Shown piece after piece: positions 15,604-25,331 of a stretch of DNA of 64,000 bases (its first letter is position 1; every line of letters begins with the position of its first letter). A model generated the notes under the pieces. The model was not told the origin of the DNA. It did no database searches and was given only the letters and a program-made list of their open reading frames with translations. Position numbers and translations under genes: made by a program. The DNA is from Desulfitobacterium chlororespirans DSM 11544 (GTDB taxonomy: Bacteria; Bacillota; Desulfitobacteriia; Desulfitobacteriales; Desulfitobacteriaceae): contig NZ_FRDN01000004.1 of assembly GCF_900143285.1 (NCBI RefSeq), positions 189,878-253,877 of the forward strand, written 5' to 3'.

Positions 15604-17157
15604 CTACCTTAGCTCTACATCACAGATCATTCCCGCTTTGAGCAGGCTATCCGGATTCTCAAGCAGAATTTCGATTTGGAACATGCCGGTCTTAGCATCT
15701 GAGGCGGGAGCGATATTGACCACTTTACCCTGGGCAGCGGCATCAATGGCCTGCACTTTAACCTCAGCTGTACTGCCGACTTTAATCTGAGAAATATTCG
15801 TTTCGGTCACATTGATATACACTTTTACCTCTTGGGTATCGATCAAGGTCATGGCGGCTGCTTGGGGCGAAGCCATCATACCCACTTCAATGGTTTTGGA
15901 CGCTACCTCTCCGGCCATAGGCGCTCTCACGATACAATCGTCCAATTTCTTTTGGGCAATATCCAATCCGGCCTTAGCACTGGCCATTTGAGCGGAGGCT
16001 GCATCGACAGCTCCTTTAGCTGAATTCTGAGCCGTTTGCAGTTGGGCATGGGTGATCTCCACTTTGTCCTGGGCATTGTTCAGTTCTACTGCTGATACCG
16101 CTCCGCCATCATAGAGTGCCTTGATGCGGGTATAGTTATCCATCGCCTCATTATAGGCTATCTGGGCTGGGGTAACAGCGGTTTGGCTGTCATAGGAAGC
16201 TTTATTGTGATTATAGGAAGCCACGGCTGCATTATAATTAGCGGCGGCCTGCTTCACCTGCAGCTCCAGATCCGTGCTATCCAGTTGGAATAACACCTCT
16301 CCCTTTTCCACACGCTGGCCGATGCTTACATTGATCTTGCTGACTTTACCGGTAACATTGGGGATAACCCCCATTTGATCGGCGGCTTCAATGACACTGC
16401 TGTAATGAACAGCCTGCAGGGAGTCGGTGTTTTCGCCCCCTTGAGCACCTGACGGAGTATTGACAGGTTCTTCCTTAATGTGAATTTTCACTGTGGCATT
16501 CATCCCAAAGGTCAAGGGCAGATTATCCTGGTTGTCAATCACCACTTTGACAGGGATCAGCTGAGTTACCTTGGCATAGGTGCCGCTGGTACTGAAGCTG
16601 GAGGCGCCGGAGAAATAAGTTTGGGTAGCCCGGTCTATCTCCTGAACCCTCCCCGGAAAGGTTACACCGGGATAGGCATCCAGCTTTACATCCACCCGCT
16701 GTCCCACCTTAATCCTGGCAATATCTGTTTCTTCGATATTAACCCCGATGTAAAGGTGATCCGTATCCGCAATGACCGCCAATTGGGAGGCAGGGGTCAC
16801 GGCTTGCCCTTGAATAGAGTTATTTTTAATGACCGTACCCTGAATCGGTGAGGTGATATAGGGCAAAACTGCCTGGCGTCCAAGCACTTGATTCTTCTCT
16901 ACCTGATCACCCTCTTTTACCTTCCACTCCAGCAATTCTCCTGAAGCGTTGGGGGTAATGGTATACATTTTCGCTGTGACTTTAGCATTATCTGTAGTGA
17001 AATAGCGGCTGTTCTCATTAAAATAGTAAAACCCTGCACAACCGGCAACCAGGACGATGACCGTTAAGATCCCCAGAACTATCCCTTTCTTGCTTTTTTT
17101 GCCCTTGACTTGCTCTTTAAGCTGTTGCTGCTCTTCGCTCTTTAATTGCACTCCCAT
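15604..17157 (-). CDS. Tandem membrane-fusion (HlyD/AcrA-type) adaptor protein
   Basis: 517 residues with one N-terminal membrane anchor (about 25-47). It contains two adaptor units. Residues about 50-235 form an EmrA/HlyD-like barrel-lipoyl unit with almost no hairpin (PYITSPIQGTVIKN; YIGVNIEETDIARIKVGQ). Residues about 260-517 form a second unit with a long coiled-coil hairpin between split lipoyl halves (GKVSKINVSIGQRVEKGEVL; CIVRAPMAGEVASKTIEVG) and its own beta barrel. Most adaptors have one unit. It follows the two ABC subunits and probably completes an exporter across the thick wall. RBS AAGGAGG. It could have arisen by fusion of two adaptor genes. Confidence 0.85.
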   Translation of the reverse strand: MGVQLKSEEQQQLKEQVKGKKSKKGIVLGILTVIVLVAGCAGFYYFNENSRYFTTDNAKVTAKMYTITPNASGELLEWKVKEGDQVEKNQVLGRQAVLPYITSPIQGTVIKNNSIQGQAVTPASQLAVIADTDHLYIGVNIEETDIARIKVGQRVDVKLDAYPGVTFPGRVQEIDRATQTYFSGASSFSTSGTYAKVTQLIPVKVVIDNQDNLPLTFGMNATVKIHIKEEPVNTPSGAQGGENTDSLQAVHYSSVIEAADQMGVIPNVTGKVSKINVSIGQRVEKGEVLFQLDSTDLELQVKQAAANYNAAVASYNHNKASYDSQTAVTPAQIAYNEAMDNYTRIKALYDGGAVSAVELNNAQDKVEITHAQLQTAQNSAKGAVDAASAQMASAKAGLDIAQKKLDDCIVRAPMAGEVASKTIEVGMMASPQAAAMTLIDTQEVKVYINVTETNISQIKVGSTAEVKVQAIDAAAQGKVVNIAPASDAKTGMFQIEILLENPDSLLKAGMICDVELR

Positions 17158-17191
17158 GATACGCTCCTCCTTTTTTCAATCCCAGGGAATC

Positions 17192-19087
17192 TTAAACTGC
17201 TTCGGCCTCTTCAAACTGGCTCTGATAGAGATCGGCATAGAATCCATTCTGAGCTAACAGTTCCTCGTGATTTCCTTGTTCCACGATATCGCCGTCTTTT
17301 AATACTAAAATCATGTCCGCATCCCGGATCGTGGAGAGCCTGTGGGCAATCACGAAACTGGTCCGGTTGCGCATTAAATTTTCCATCGCTTTTTGAATCA
17401 ATATTTCCGTCCGGGTGTCCACAGAGCTGGTGGCCTCGTCTAAGATCAAAATCTTCGGGTCGGCCAGGATGGCCCGGGCAATGGTGAACAACTGCTTCTG
17501 TCCCTGAGAGATATTGCTGGATTCTTCATTGAGAACCATATCATAGCCCCCCGGCAAAGCACGGATAAACTCATCGCAATGGGCCGCCTTAGCTGCTTCC
17601 ATGACTTCTTCATCCGTTGCTGCAAAGGTACCGTAGCGAATATTTTCCTTAATCGAAGCATTATAGAGCCAGGTATCCTGGAGCACCATACCAAACAAGG
17701 AACGCAGGTCATGGCGGCTGAAGTCATAAATGTCATGATCGCTGATCAGGATTCTGCCACCGTCGATTTCATAGAAGCGCATTAAAAGTTTCATGATCGT
17801 GGTCTTGCCAGCCCCTGTGGGGCCGACAATGGCGACTCTCTGACCGGCTTTGATGTCCGCGGAGAAGTCATGAATAATTTGTTTATCCTTGCTGTAGCCA
17901 AAACTCACATGCTCAAAACGGACATGGCCGCTGAACTGATCCAAGGTGACCGGATGAGCTGTTTCCGGGGTTTCTTCCCCTTCCGCCAAAAATTCAAAGA
18001 CCCGTTCCGCCGCTGCCGCTGTGGATTGCAGGGTATTGGAGATGGAAGAGAGCTGGGCTATGGGCTGGGTAAAGGAACGCATATATTGAATGAAAGCTTG
18101 AATGTCCCCGATGTCCACGACCCGTTTAACAGCCAGGTAGCCGCCGAGAATACTGACCACCACGTAACCCAGGTTGCCTACGAAACTCATCACCGGCATC
18201 ATAATGCTGGTGACAAATTGGGATTTCCAGGCCGAATGATAGAGTTGATCGTTGACCCGTTCAAAAAGGGCCACGGACTCCGCTTCCCCATTAAAGGCCT
18301 GCACAATAGTGTGGCCGCCGTACATTTCCTCAATATGGCCGTTGAGCTCGCCCAGGGAGTGTTGCTGTTCCCTGAAGAAGCGCTGAGAGCGTTTAATCAC
18401 CACACCCACAATCCCCAGGGATAAGGGGATAACCAGCAATGCGGCCACGGTCATCATCCAGCTGATGGACAGCATCATGATCAAAATACCGACAATGCTG
18501 GCCGCTGAAGTGATGATTTGATTTAAACTCTGATTGAGAGTCTGGTTAATCAGATCCACATCATTGGTGATCCTGGACAGGACCTCCCCATGGTTTCTCG
18601 TATCATAATAATTCAAAGGAACTCGGCTCATTTTCTCCGAAATCTCTTTGCGCAACCGGTAAGTGACATCCATGGCCACCCCGGACATCAGGTACCCTTG
18701 AACATAGGAGCAGATGGAGGAGATTACATAAAGCACCACCAAGACCCCAATAATTTTACCGATATAATTGAAATCGGTCAGAAGTCCCGTCTGGTTATAC
18801 CAGGCGAATAACCCCTCCGCCAGTTTCGTGGTGACTTTACCCAATAATTTTGGTCCGACAATCGTGAATACAGTGGAGAAGAGCGCAAAGAAAACCACGA
18901 TGGAAATCGTTGTCTTATGGGGAGTTAAATATCCCGTCAAGGTGCGGAGTGTTTTATTAAAATCCCTGGCTTTCTCGCCCCCGCCAGGTCCGCCAGGCCC
19001 TCCGGGGGGACCGCCAAAAAATCCTCTGCCTCCCCCCGGACCCTGACGACCAGGCCCGGAGCCTGTTTGTTTTTCTGCAGCACTCAT
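17192..19087 (-). CDS. ABC exporter half-transporter (multidrug type, catalytic subunit)
   Basis: 631 residues. A Gly/Pro-rich cytoplasmic leader (about 8-38) precedes six transmembrane helices (about 55-340) and an ABC domain with GPTGAGKT, the signature variant NISQGQKQLF and Walker B ILILDEATSSVD with the catalytic Glu. It overlaps the upstream half-transporter by four bases (ATGA), and GGAGGAA lies inside that gene. It pairs with that partner as a heterodimeric exporter of the BmrCD/TM287-288 kind, here holding the competent ATP site. The Gly/Pro leader is unusual and of low complexity. Confidence 0.93.
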   Translation of the reverse strand: MSAAEKQTGSGPGRQGPGGGRGFFGGPPGGPGGPGGGEKARDFNKTLRTLTGYLTPHKTTISIVVFFALFSTVFTIVGPKLLGKVTTKLAEGLFAWYNQTGLLTDFNYIGKIIGVLVVLYVISSICSYVQGYLMSGVAMDVTYRLRKEISEKMSRVPLNYYDTRNHGEVLSRITNDVDLINQTLNQSLNQIITSAASIVGILIMMLSISWMMTVAALLVIPLSLGIVGVVIKRSQRFFREQQHSLGELNGHIEEMYGGHTIVQAFNGEAESVALFERVNDQLYHSAWKSQFVTSIMMPVMSFVGNLGYVVVSILGGYLAVKRVVDIGDIQAFIQYMRSFTQPIAQLSSISNTLQSTAAAAERVFEFLAEGEETPETAHPVTLDQFSGHVRFEHVSFGYSKDKQIIHDFSADIKAGQRVAIVGPTGAGKTTIMKLLMRFYEIDGGRILISDHDIYDFSRHDLRSLFGMVLQDTWLYNASIKENIRYGTFAATDEEVMEAAKAAHCDEFIRALPGGYDMVLNEESSNISQGQKQLFTIARAILADPKILILDEATSSVDTRTEILIQKAMENLMRNRTSFVIAHRLSTIRDADMILVLKDGDIVEQGNHEELLAQNGFYADLYQSQFEEAEAV

Positions 19088-20817
19088 CTCGCCAGTTCCT
19101 CCTCACTTAATTGCGAATAGGCGATTTCCTGATAGACTTCGCATGTTTGCAAGAGTTCATTGTGAGTCCCTTTACCTACAATACGGCCATTGTCCAAGAC
19201 AATAATTTGTTCGGCATTCATAATCGTACTGACCCGCTGGGCTACCAAAAGGATCGTGCTGGTCCCGGTTTCCCGCTGCAAAGCCGCCCGCAAGTTCTGA
19301 TCGGTCTTCAGATCAAGGGCGGAAAAGCTGTCATCAAAAAGGTAGATTGGTGCATTTTTTACCAAAGCTCTGGCGATGGACAGACGCTGCCTTTGGCCTC
19401 CGGAAACATTGGTGCCGCCCTGGGCGATGACCGAGTCATAGCCTTCTTCCTTGGCCGCGATAAATTCGGTAGCCTGGGCAATCTCGGCTGCCTTGGCTAA
19501 GGTCTCCTGGGTGGCCTTTTTATCTCCATAGGATAGGTTGGAGCGGATGGAACCCGAGAAAAGAGTGCTCTTTTGGGGAATATAACCGATCTTTTCCCGC
19601 AGGGATCGCCGGGTGACGGTGCGGATATCCTGGCCGTCCACCAGGATTTCACCGGCAGTTACATCATAGAAACGCATGAGCAGATTCAGCAGGGTGGATT
19701 TACCGCTGCCTGTAGAGCCGATAATGGCTGTGGTCTGACCTGTTGGGGCAACGAAATTAATGTTATGCAGGACAGCGTCCTCCCCTCCGGGGTAAGCAAA
19801 GCCCACATTCCGGAATTCAATCGTCGGCTGAAAATCTTCCCGGAAAGGGACCGGTTCCTCAGGGTCGGTAATGCTTTCCTCTTTCTCCAGAACCTCTGCA
19901 ATCCGATCCGCCGCCACCGCTGCCCGGGGAAACATAATAAACATCATGGACATCATTAAAAAGGCCATAATGATCTGCATGGCATATTGCATATAGGCCA
20001 TCATGTCCCCGATACCCATTTGCAAGGCTGAGACATGTTTGGCCCCTACCCAAACGATAATCACCGTGACCAGATTCATAATCAGCATCATGACCGGCAT
20101 CATCAGGGCCATAGCCCGGTTGACGAAAAGGTTCGTCTCCAGCAGATCCCGGTTGGCTTTGTCAAAGCGGGCGCCCTCGAACTTTTGGGTGTTGAAGGCC
20201 CGGATCACCAGCATGCCTTCGATGTTTTCCCGAGCCACCAAATTCAGGCGGTCGATCAGGGATTGAATGAGTTTAAACTTGGGGATGACCACGATAAATA
20301 GGATGACCACGACCCCGATGAGACAGAGAACGGCAATCCCGATAATCCAGGACATGGACGAACTGCTGGAAATAGCTTTGATGACCCCGCCCACTCCCAG
20401 AATCGGAGCATAAAACACCAGTCGGATCATCATGACTAACACGGTTTGCAATTGGGTGATATCGTTGGTCGTCCGTGTAATTAAGGAAGCCGTGGAGAAA
20501 TGATCGAACTCAGCATGAGTGAATTGCTCGACTTTCTTAAAAACGCCCGAACGCAAATCCCGGGCGACCCCTGCTGCCGTACGCGCAGCAAAATAGCCCA
20601 CCATCACGGAAGCAGCCGTTCCCAAAAGCGTGATCAGGAGCATGATCGCCCCCGTTTTCAAGATATAATTCGTATTTCCTGTCATAACTCCGGTATTGAC
20701 GATATCCGACATATAATCCGGTAAAGCCAAATCACAGTTGGCTTGTAAAAACAGTAAGGCAACGGCACCAAGAATAAACCCGTAATAGGATCTTAAATAC
20801 TTAACTAAGTTAACCAT
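19084..20817 (-). CDS. ABC exporter half-transporter (degenerate-site subunit)
   Basis: 577 residues: six transmembrane helices (about 15-310) and an ABC domain with Walker A GSTGSGKST and signature VSGGQRQRLS. Its Walker B reads IYLFDDSFSALD, with Asp in place of the catalytic Glu, the mark of the degenerate subunit in heterodimeric exporters. It is the first gene of the operon, translationally coupled to the second subunit. AGGAGG precedes the ATG. An AT-rich palindrome sits at the promoter, the likely target of the MarR protein encoded at the operon end. Confidence 0.93.
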   Translation of the reverse strand: MVNLVKYLRSYYGFILGAVALLFLQANCDLALPDYMSDIVNTGVMTGNTNYILKTGAIMLLITLLGTAASVMVGYFAARTAAGVARDLRSGVFKKVEQFTHAEFDHFSTASLITRTTNDITQLQTVLVMMIRLVFYAPILGVGGVIKAISSSSSMSWIIGIAVLCLIGVVVILFIVVIPKFKLIQSLIDRLNLVARENIEGMLVIRAFNTQKFEGARFDKANRDLLETNLFVNRAMALMMPVMMLIMNLVTVIIVWVGAKHVSALQMGIGDMMAYMQYAMQIIMAFLMMSMMFIMFPRAAVAADRIAEVLEKEESITDPEEPVPFREDFQPTIEFRNVGFAYPGGEDAVLHNINFVAPTGQTTAIIGSTGSGKSTLLNLLMRFYDVTAGEILVDGQDIRTVTRRSLREKIGYIPQKSTLFSGSIRSNLSYGDKKATQETLAKAAEIAQATEFIAAKEEGYDSVIAQGGTNVSGGQRQRLSIARALVKNAPIYLFDDSFSALDLKTDQNLRAALQRETGTSTILLVAQRVSTIMNAEQIIVLDNGRIVGKGTHNELLQTCEVYQEIAYSQLSEEELAR

Positions 20818-20916
20818 ATAACCTCCTCCACCCCATGGTCAGGTAATTTGTCCAATTATTAGCATTGATAATGTCGCAGAGTTTTCTTGGCAGTACTTAC
20901 GGGCTATTCGGTAAGT

Positions 20917-20955
20917 ATGTTAAAAGTTAATTAACTTAATAATTAACATAGTCAA
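20917..20955 (-). promoter_or_regulatory. Efflux operon promoter with nested AT-rich palindromes
   Basis: On the minus strand the -35 TTGACT (20950-20955) is followed by a perfect palindrome AAGTTAATTAACTT, with ATGTTAA and TTAACAT at the outer edges of a 33-base block. This lies where RNA polymerase would bind and resembles MarR operators. The exact -10 is unclear. Confidence 0.55.
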
Positions 20956-21022
20956 GTTTAATGTCCTTATCTTCTTTTGTCAACGGGTTAAGATCTGTAA
21001 ATTTTTAGGTTAAAAAAACAAT

Positions 21023-21046
21023 AAAAAACGCCCCTGCGAGGCGTTT
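21023..21046 (-). terminator. Terminator of the chemoreceptor gene
   Basis: On the minus strand AAACGCC and GGCGTTT pair around a 7-base loop, and the run of T that ends the stem follows. More T-rich sequence lies beyond. Confidence 0.8.
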
Positions 21047-21086
21047 CAAAAATGAGCAGCATGATTATACCGATCATTTCAGTATA

Positions 21087-22337
21087 CTACAGCTTATATT
21101 TTTTCAGTTTCACATCAAGTTCTTGGGTAATTTCATCTAATTTACGGGTAACTTCATTCATCTCTTCCAATATGGATACCTGACTGCCGGCTGCGGCAGC
21201 GATTTCTTCACTTGAAGCAGCAGCTTCTATCGTAACGGCGGAAATATTCTCAATAACCTTTAAGACCTCATGGCGATGATTCTGAATTGAGGTCATCCCT
21301 TGCTGGATCATGGCGATTTTCGAACTTATCGATTCGGTGGCTGCGGTGATATTTTGGAAAGCGTCATTGGTATGGAGGACAGCCTCATTCTGTTCCCGGG
21401 AGACAGCCTGAACCCGCTGCATGGAAGCGATAGTCAGGGTTGACTGATTTTGGATAGTGTGTACCAAGCTGCCGATTTCCACAGTGGATACCCGGCTTTG
21501 CTCGGCTAATTTCCTGATCTCCTCCGCCACTACGGCAAATCCCCGCCCGGATTCACCGGCCCGGGCTGCTTCAATCGCCGCATTTAAGGCCAGCAAATTG
21601 GTTTGTTCAGCAATACCTTCCACAGACTCCAGAAGCTGCTCAATATTCTTAGTGGAGTTGGTCAGGCTCTCGATGGTTTGATAAATCTGTGCCAGGGCGG
21701 CATTGGTTTCCAGGGATTTTTCCTGAAGAAGGTTGACCGACTGAAGCCCGACGCTGTTCAATTGTTTGATGTCTTTTGTATCGTCGCTTACTCCGTCGAA
21801 ACGGTCCGACAATAATTCGATTTCCTGGGAGAGGTTTTCCATTTTCTCTACCCCGTACTGAACCTCATCGGCCTGCCTGGAAGCGCCCTTGGCAACTTCT
21901 TCAATGGATTCGGAAATCTGTCCAACTGAGCATAAGGCTTCTTCAGCTTTGCTTCTGGTTTCCTTGGAAATTTGAATAATGGCATGAAAAACCTTGACAA
22001 AGCTCGTAATTAACCCCCGAATGTCTTCAATAATCTCATTAAAGGATGAAGAGATTTTACCGATAAAGCCAAGATCCTTAAATTCCGCCAGGCTGGAATA
22101 ATCCCCTTCTCTGAACTGAAGGATTTGCTTTTCAAATTTAGCTAACAATTTTTTGTTGGCAAAACCTGAGAAAATAGCAATGATGCCGTAACCGACGGTG
22201 CCGATCAGCAAAAGCAAAGGGATAATGTACCAAATATCAAGAATTCGCCAAAGAATAACCCCTAAACCCAGGCTCAATAAGAGATTGACCATGAATGAGA
22301 TAAATTTAAAATTGCCTATAAATTTTTTGTAATTCAT
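21087..22337 (-). CDS. Methyl-accepting chemotaxis protein
   Basis: 416 residues from an ATG preceded by GAAAGGA; an ATG 24 bases upstream lacks a ribosome binding site. Two adjacent transmembrane helices (about 12-55) with a very short external loop mean there is almost no extracellular sensor domain. A short linker leads to the coiled-coil signalling domain, whose tip reads [20 protein letters not shown]. It probably senses a membrane or cytoplasmic cue. It follows a TetR gene on the same strand after 56 bases and ends in a clear terminator, so it may belong to the TetR transcript. Confidence 0.9.
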   Translation of the reverse strand: MNYKKFIGNFKFISFMVNLLLSLGLGVILWRILDIWYIIPLLLLIGTVGYGIIAIFSGFANKKLLAKFEKQILQFREGDYSSLAEFKDLGFIGKISSSFNEIIEDIRGLITSFVKVFHAIIQISKETRSKAEEALCSVGQISESIEEVAKGASRQADEVQYGVEKMENLSQEIELLSDRFDGVSDDTKDIKQLNSVGLQSVNLLQEKSLETNAALAQIYQTIESLTNSTKNIEQLLESVEGIAEQTNLLALNAAIEAARAGESGRGFAVVAEEIRKLAEQSRVSTVEIGSLVHTIQNQSTLTIASMQRVQAVSREQNEAVLHTNDAFQNITAATESISSKIAMIQQGMTSIQNHRHEVLKVIENISAVTIEAAASSEEIAAAAGSQVSILEEMNEVTRKLDEITQELDVKLKKYKL

Positions 22338-22393
22338 TTTAAATTTCCTTTCATAGTTCATTGCTAAAAAACATTTTAATTGCTGATAAACAC

Positions 22394-22975
22394 CTAATTG
22401 CTTAATAAAACCTTTATAGCAGACAATGATGCTACAGCATCTTTTGGCTCCCCCGCCAGCATGATATGAATGGAAGTACCAAATAAAGCACCCAGAGTAA
22501 TCCTGGATAATACTGACGGCGAATAGCCGTTACTATTTTGTGTTGGGGCAATATTCTTGATAATGTATTTTTCAATTAATGCTGTAGAGTCGTCGAAAAG
22601 CTGGCGAAGAGGTTCCCTGAAGGTATCGGACCAAAGAGCCATGCTGGTCACATCAAAGAGCAGCTTGAACAATCCCGGATTCTTGAGAAGCGTGTCCTGA
22701 AAAAACTCGATCAGGCAGGCCCTTTTCTCTTCTTCTGATTTGCCTTGACTTAATTTATCTTCTAATTCCTGCAAATAGCGTTGAGCCAAAGCCCTGATGA
22801 CCTCAATGAATAGTCCCTCTTTGTTTTTATAGTAATAATTGACCTGACTCAAGACGACCCCGGCCTCATCGGCTATATCCCGCAGGGATACACTGGCATA
22901 GCCCTTTGTCGATATACATAGAACAGCTGCATTGAGGATTTTTTCGGACTGACCGATTTCTTTCTTCTCCATCAT
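22394..22975 (-). CDS. TetR-family regulator
   Basis: 193 residues from an ATG after GGAGGAG; the frame extends upstream into the operator but has no other site. The helix-turn-helix is [29 protein letters not shown] near residues 30-60; the rest is the helical ligand and dimer domain. A 28-base palindrome lies just downstream of its own -10, and nearly the same site stands before the membrane protein-HD gene pair 2.3 kb away. It therefore most likely represses itself and that pair (inference from the repeated site). The ligand is unknown. Confidence 0.88.
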   Translation of the reverse strand: MMEKKEIGQSEKILNAAVLCISTKGYASVSLRDIADEAGVVLSQVNYYYKNKEGLFIEVIRALAQRYLQELEDKLSQGKSEEEKRACLIEFFQDTLLKNPGLFKLLFDVTSMALWSDTFREPLRQLFDDSTALIEKYIIKNIAPTQNSNGYSPSVLSRITLGALFGTSIHIMLAGEPKDAVASLSAIKVLLSN

Positions 22976-23011
22976 TTTCCGCTCCTCCGGATGGTTTTTA
23001 AACACTACAGA

Positions 23012-23066
23012 CTTAATTCGGACGTACGTACGAATTAAGCTTAGCATGGAGCTGCCAGAGAGTCAA
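23012..23066 (-). promoter_or_regulatory. TetR gene promoter and operator
   Basis: On the minus strand the -35 TTGACT (23061-23066) is 17 bases from the -10 TAAGCT (23038-23043). Immediately downstream lies a palindrome with arms CTTAATTCG and CGAATTAAG around GACGTACGTA (23012-23039). The same layout recurs at 25332-25385. Confidence 0.75.
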
Positions 23067-23103
23067 TTGCCTGCGCAATTATATTTACCCTTGATCTGAG
23101 CCC

Positions 23104-23877
23104 TCATTCGTACGCTGGCTTGTAAAATACCTTTATCAAATCCAGGTCCAAGCCAGGGAAATCAGGATGGTCAAACATATCCCCCGGTCCACCGGCAACT
23201 GCCAGAACATAACGCTCATCTTTAAGCATAAAAGCTTCCAAGGTATTCTCTTCAGGATCAACGAGCCAGTAATGAGGAATCCCTGCCCGACGGTAAATCT
23301 CCAACTTGCGGAGACGGTCTTTCCGGCGATTGGAGGGTGACATGACTTCCACCACCAGATCACAGGGTCCGTCAATACGCTCCGGACGCATGATGCTCCT
23401 GCGGCTGCCGGAGATAAAAAGGATGTCCGGCTGCACTACATTCCTGGAAGTCAAGGTAATATCCAGAGGCGCAATAAACAGTTCACCCTCCGGATCAAAG
23501 CATTCAAAAAAATCAGCCAACTGCCGGGACAAAGCAAACACAACCCTCTGATGATGGGTGGTCGGTGACGGTTCCCTGATCAACATCCCTTCCAGCACTT
23601 CGAACCGATAGCCTGGTTCATCCGGAATCCTGACATAATCTTCATATGTATATTCGCCCTGTTTAGCGTAACCAAGGGTTTCTTCTTTAACAAGCAGGTC
23701 TTCTGCAGGTATCTTGCCCGTGGTCAGAGCCGCCAGCACAGCCTCTTTTTCATAGCGGTATTGTTTTTTGCCCAACTCCATAACAGGTATCCTCTTTTGC
23801 CGGGTATATCTCCAGACTGTATCCACCGACAAGTTCAGCATTTCCGCCACTTCCTGGGCCGTCAGCAAGCTACCCAT
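23104..23877 (-). CDS. Excisionase-type HTH fused to a Uma2 (DUF820) nuclease-like domain
   Basis: 257 residues from an ATG eight bases after GGAGG; a GTG nine codons upstream is less likely. Residues 1-60 are a MerR/excisionase-type helix-turn-helix (LTAQEVAEMLNLSVDTVWRYT). Residues about 75-250 are a Uma2 domain, a PD-(D/E)XK-fold family of unknown role: GYRFEVLEGMLIREPSP, VQPDILFIS, LVVEVMSPSNRRKD and YWLVDPEENTLE, which hold the usual Asp and Glu. The fusion hints at site-directed DNA binding. It lies between the TetR gene and the HD gene but has its own signals. Confidence 0.85.
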   Translation of the reverse strand: MGSLLTAQEVAEMLNLSVDTVWRYTRQKRIPVMELGKKQYRYEKEAVLAALTTGKIPAEDLLVKEETLGYAKQGEYTYEDYVRIPDEPGYRFEVLEGMLIREPSPTTHHQRVVFALSRQLADFFECFDPEGELFIAPLDITLTSRNVVQPDILFISGSRRSIMRPERIDGPCDLVVEVMSPSNRRKDRLRKLEIYRRAGIPHYWLVDPEENTLEAFMLKDERYVLAVAGGPGDMFDHPDFPGLDLDLIKVFYKPAYE

Positions 23878-24008
23878 AGAGTCGCCTCCCTCATCCTTTA
23901 TCACTAATAATTATACAACCAAAAATAACCATAATCAATTATGATCAATTAAAATAAACTTAATAAATCCCCTGCCTTGAACTATAAAACATTTTAAAGC
24001 ACCGATCT

Positions 24009-24043
24009 AAAAAACAAGCAATGGCAGAAAAATCCCCATTGCT
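24009..24043 (-). terminator. Terminator of the membrane protein-HD operon
   Basis: On the minus strand AGCAATGG and CCATTGCT form the stem around an 11-base loop, followed by TGTTTTTT. The stem begins at the stop codon of the HD gene. Confidence 0.8.
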
Positions 24044-24615
24044 TATTCCGTCAATTCTTCCCTAACATGAGTCAGCTTTTCCGGAACCTCCCATTGATTA
24101 TATAACTTCTTCTTCAGGCTGCCGCTTCTTATTTCTTTTCCCAGCCGGAGGGTTTCCAACAACGCCCAGTATTTATCGATCAGAGCTATGATGAGCGCTT
24201 CTTTATATTTGGGGGGCGTCACCGTTAAAGGCCACATGTGCTTAAGGATAATGTCCTTTTCCCGATCATTTAATTCAAAAAACTCATAGGCATTTTCCAG
24301 AGCCGCCAGGGGATGGGTAAACCCGTGCAAACCATTGTCCGGTTTGGTGGTATGCCAGTCATACAGGAAGAAATCATGCAGCATTCCTCCTCTGGCGGCG
24401 GAACGCCAATCAAGTCCCAGCAGCCTGCAGATTTTGTATCCAGTGTAGGATACGAACAAACTGTGTTCCAGGCAGGTGGTCCGGCCATGCTGGATGAAGT
24501 CTTCCATCATCAGGACTGATTCATGATCCAACACATCCTGAAGGCACTCTTTGTATTCAGCCAAACTATTGAAATTTGCTCTTGAGCTCAGTCTTGATCT
24601 TATCCACTTTTTCAT
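24043..24615 (-). CDS. HD-domain hydrolase
   Basis: 190 residues of an HD-type metal phosphohydrolase: His51 in CLEHSLFVSYTGY, His80-Asp81 in GGMLHDFFLYDWH, then HGFTHPLAALEN. This family includes nucleotidases and phosphodiesterases; the substrate cannot be told. The ATG follows AAGGAG by eight bases but lies 50 bases inside the upstream membrane protein gene, an unusually long overlap that couples the two. It ends in a terminator. Through the shared transcript it is probably under the TetR operator at 25332. Confidence 0.85.
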   Translation of the reverse strand: MKKWIRSRLSSRANFNSLAEYKECLQDVLDHESVLMMEDFIQHGRTTCLEHSLFVSYTGYKICRLLGLDWRSAARGGMLHDFFLYDWHTTKPDNGLHGFTHPLAALENAYEFFELNDREKDIILKHMWPLTVTPPKYKEALIIALIDKYWALLETLRLGKEIRSGSLKKKLYNQWEVPEKLTHVREELTE

Positions 24616-25285
24616 TGAGGATGCTCCTTACATCACGATTGATGATGTCGGCATTTAGAATGAGCAGGCGTGGGAAAGCCTGAAAAATGCGCCTGTAACG
24701 AAGAATTTTCTCATAGTATTTGAGCAGTGGAAAGCTGCTGTGGTTTAAGATGGCATTGCGTAAATCTAAAGTATCGGCTACGGATTTAATTGTGTCGACG
24801 AGGAAATAGACAAAGAGCAACGCGGAGAGAGCTATTTTGATCTCAGACGGTATGAAGAGAAGCAGCCCGGCGATCCCGGGATGAACGACTTGCAGCAGAA
24901 CCAAGGCCAGCACTCCCCACAAAAGGGAGTACTTCAGGCAAATATAGCCGTGGAGATTAGCAAAATCTTCACTGTAATCCCACCATTTGCAATGAAATAC
25001 TTTTTCCAGTATGAACCCGGTAATGTATTCAAGAGCCGTGACAAGGATGACCGCCACAACAACGCTGACGGTACCTGCTGCTAAGGCACCGGAGAAAACC
25101 GTTCCCACCCAGATTGAAGATACTATAATTAAAACGGCGCCCAAACCATAGATGGGACAAAAGAATCCATTTAAAAATCCCCGATTGACAAATTTCTTGT
25201 GCGTAATACTGGCATAGATCGTTTCCATAATCCATCCTAAACAGGAATAACAAGCGAAGAGCAAAAAGATATCCAAGTAATTCAT
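24566..25285 (-). CDS. Polytopic membrane protein (putative type IV ABC permease family)
   Basis: 239 residues with about five or six hydrophobic helices. It begins NYLDIFLLFACYSCLGWIMETIYASI and contains VNRGFLNGFFCPIYG and ITGFILEKVFHCKWWDYS, the conserved blocks of a family labelled putative ABC transporter type IV (CmpB-like). No ATPase partner is encoded here. The last 60 residues are a charged cytoplasmic tail. The ATG follows GAAAGGA. Its promoter carries a near copy of the TetR gene operator, and the downstream HD gene overlaps its 3' end. Confidence 0.75.
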   Translation of the reverse strand: MNYLDIFLLFACYSCLGWIMETIYASITHKKFVNRGFLNGFFCPIYGLGAVLIIVSSIWVGTVFSGALAAGTVSVVVAVILVTALEYITGFILEKVFHCKWWDYSEDFANLHGYICLKYSLLWGVLALVLLQVVHPGIAGLLLFIPSEIKIALSALLFVYFLVDTIKSVADTLDLRNAILNHSSFPLLKYYEKILRYRRIFQAFPRLLILNADIINRDVRSILNEKVDKIKTELKSKFQ

Positions 25286-25331
25286 AACTCCGGTTTCCTT
25301 TCTTTTTACGCAGCTTTTGTATTATGGAAAT

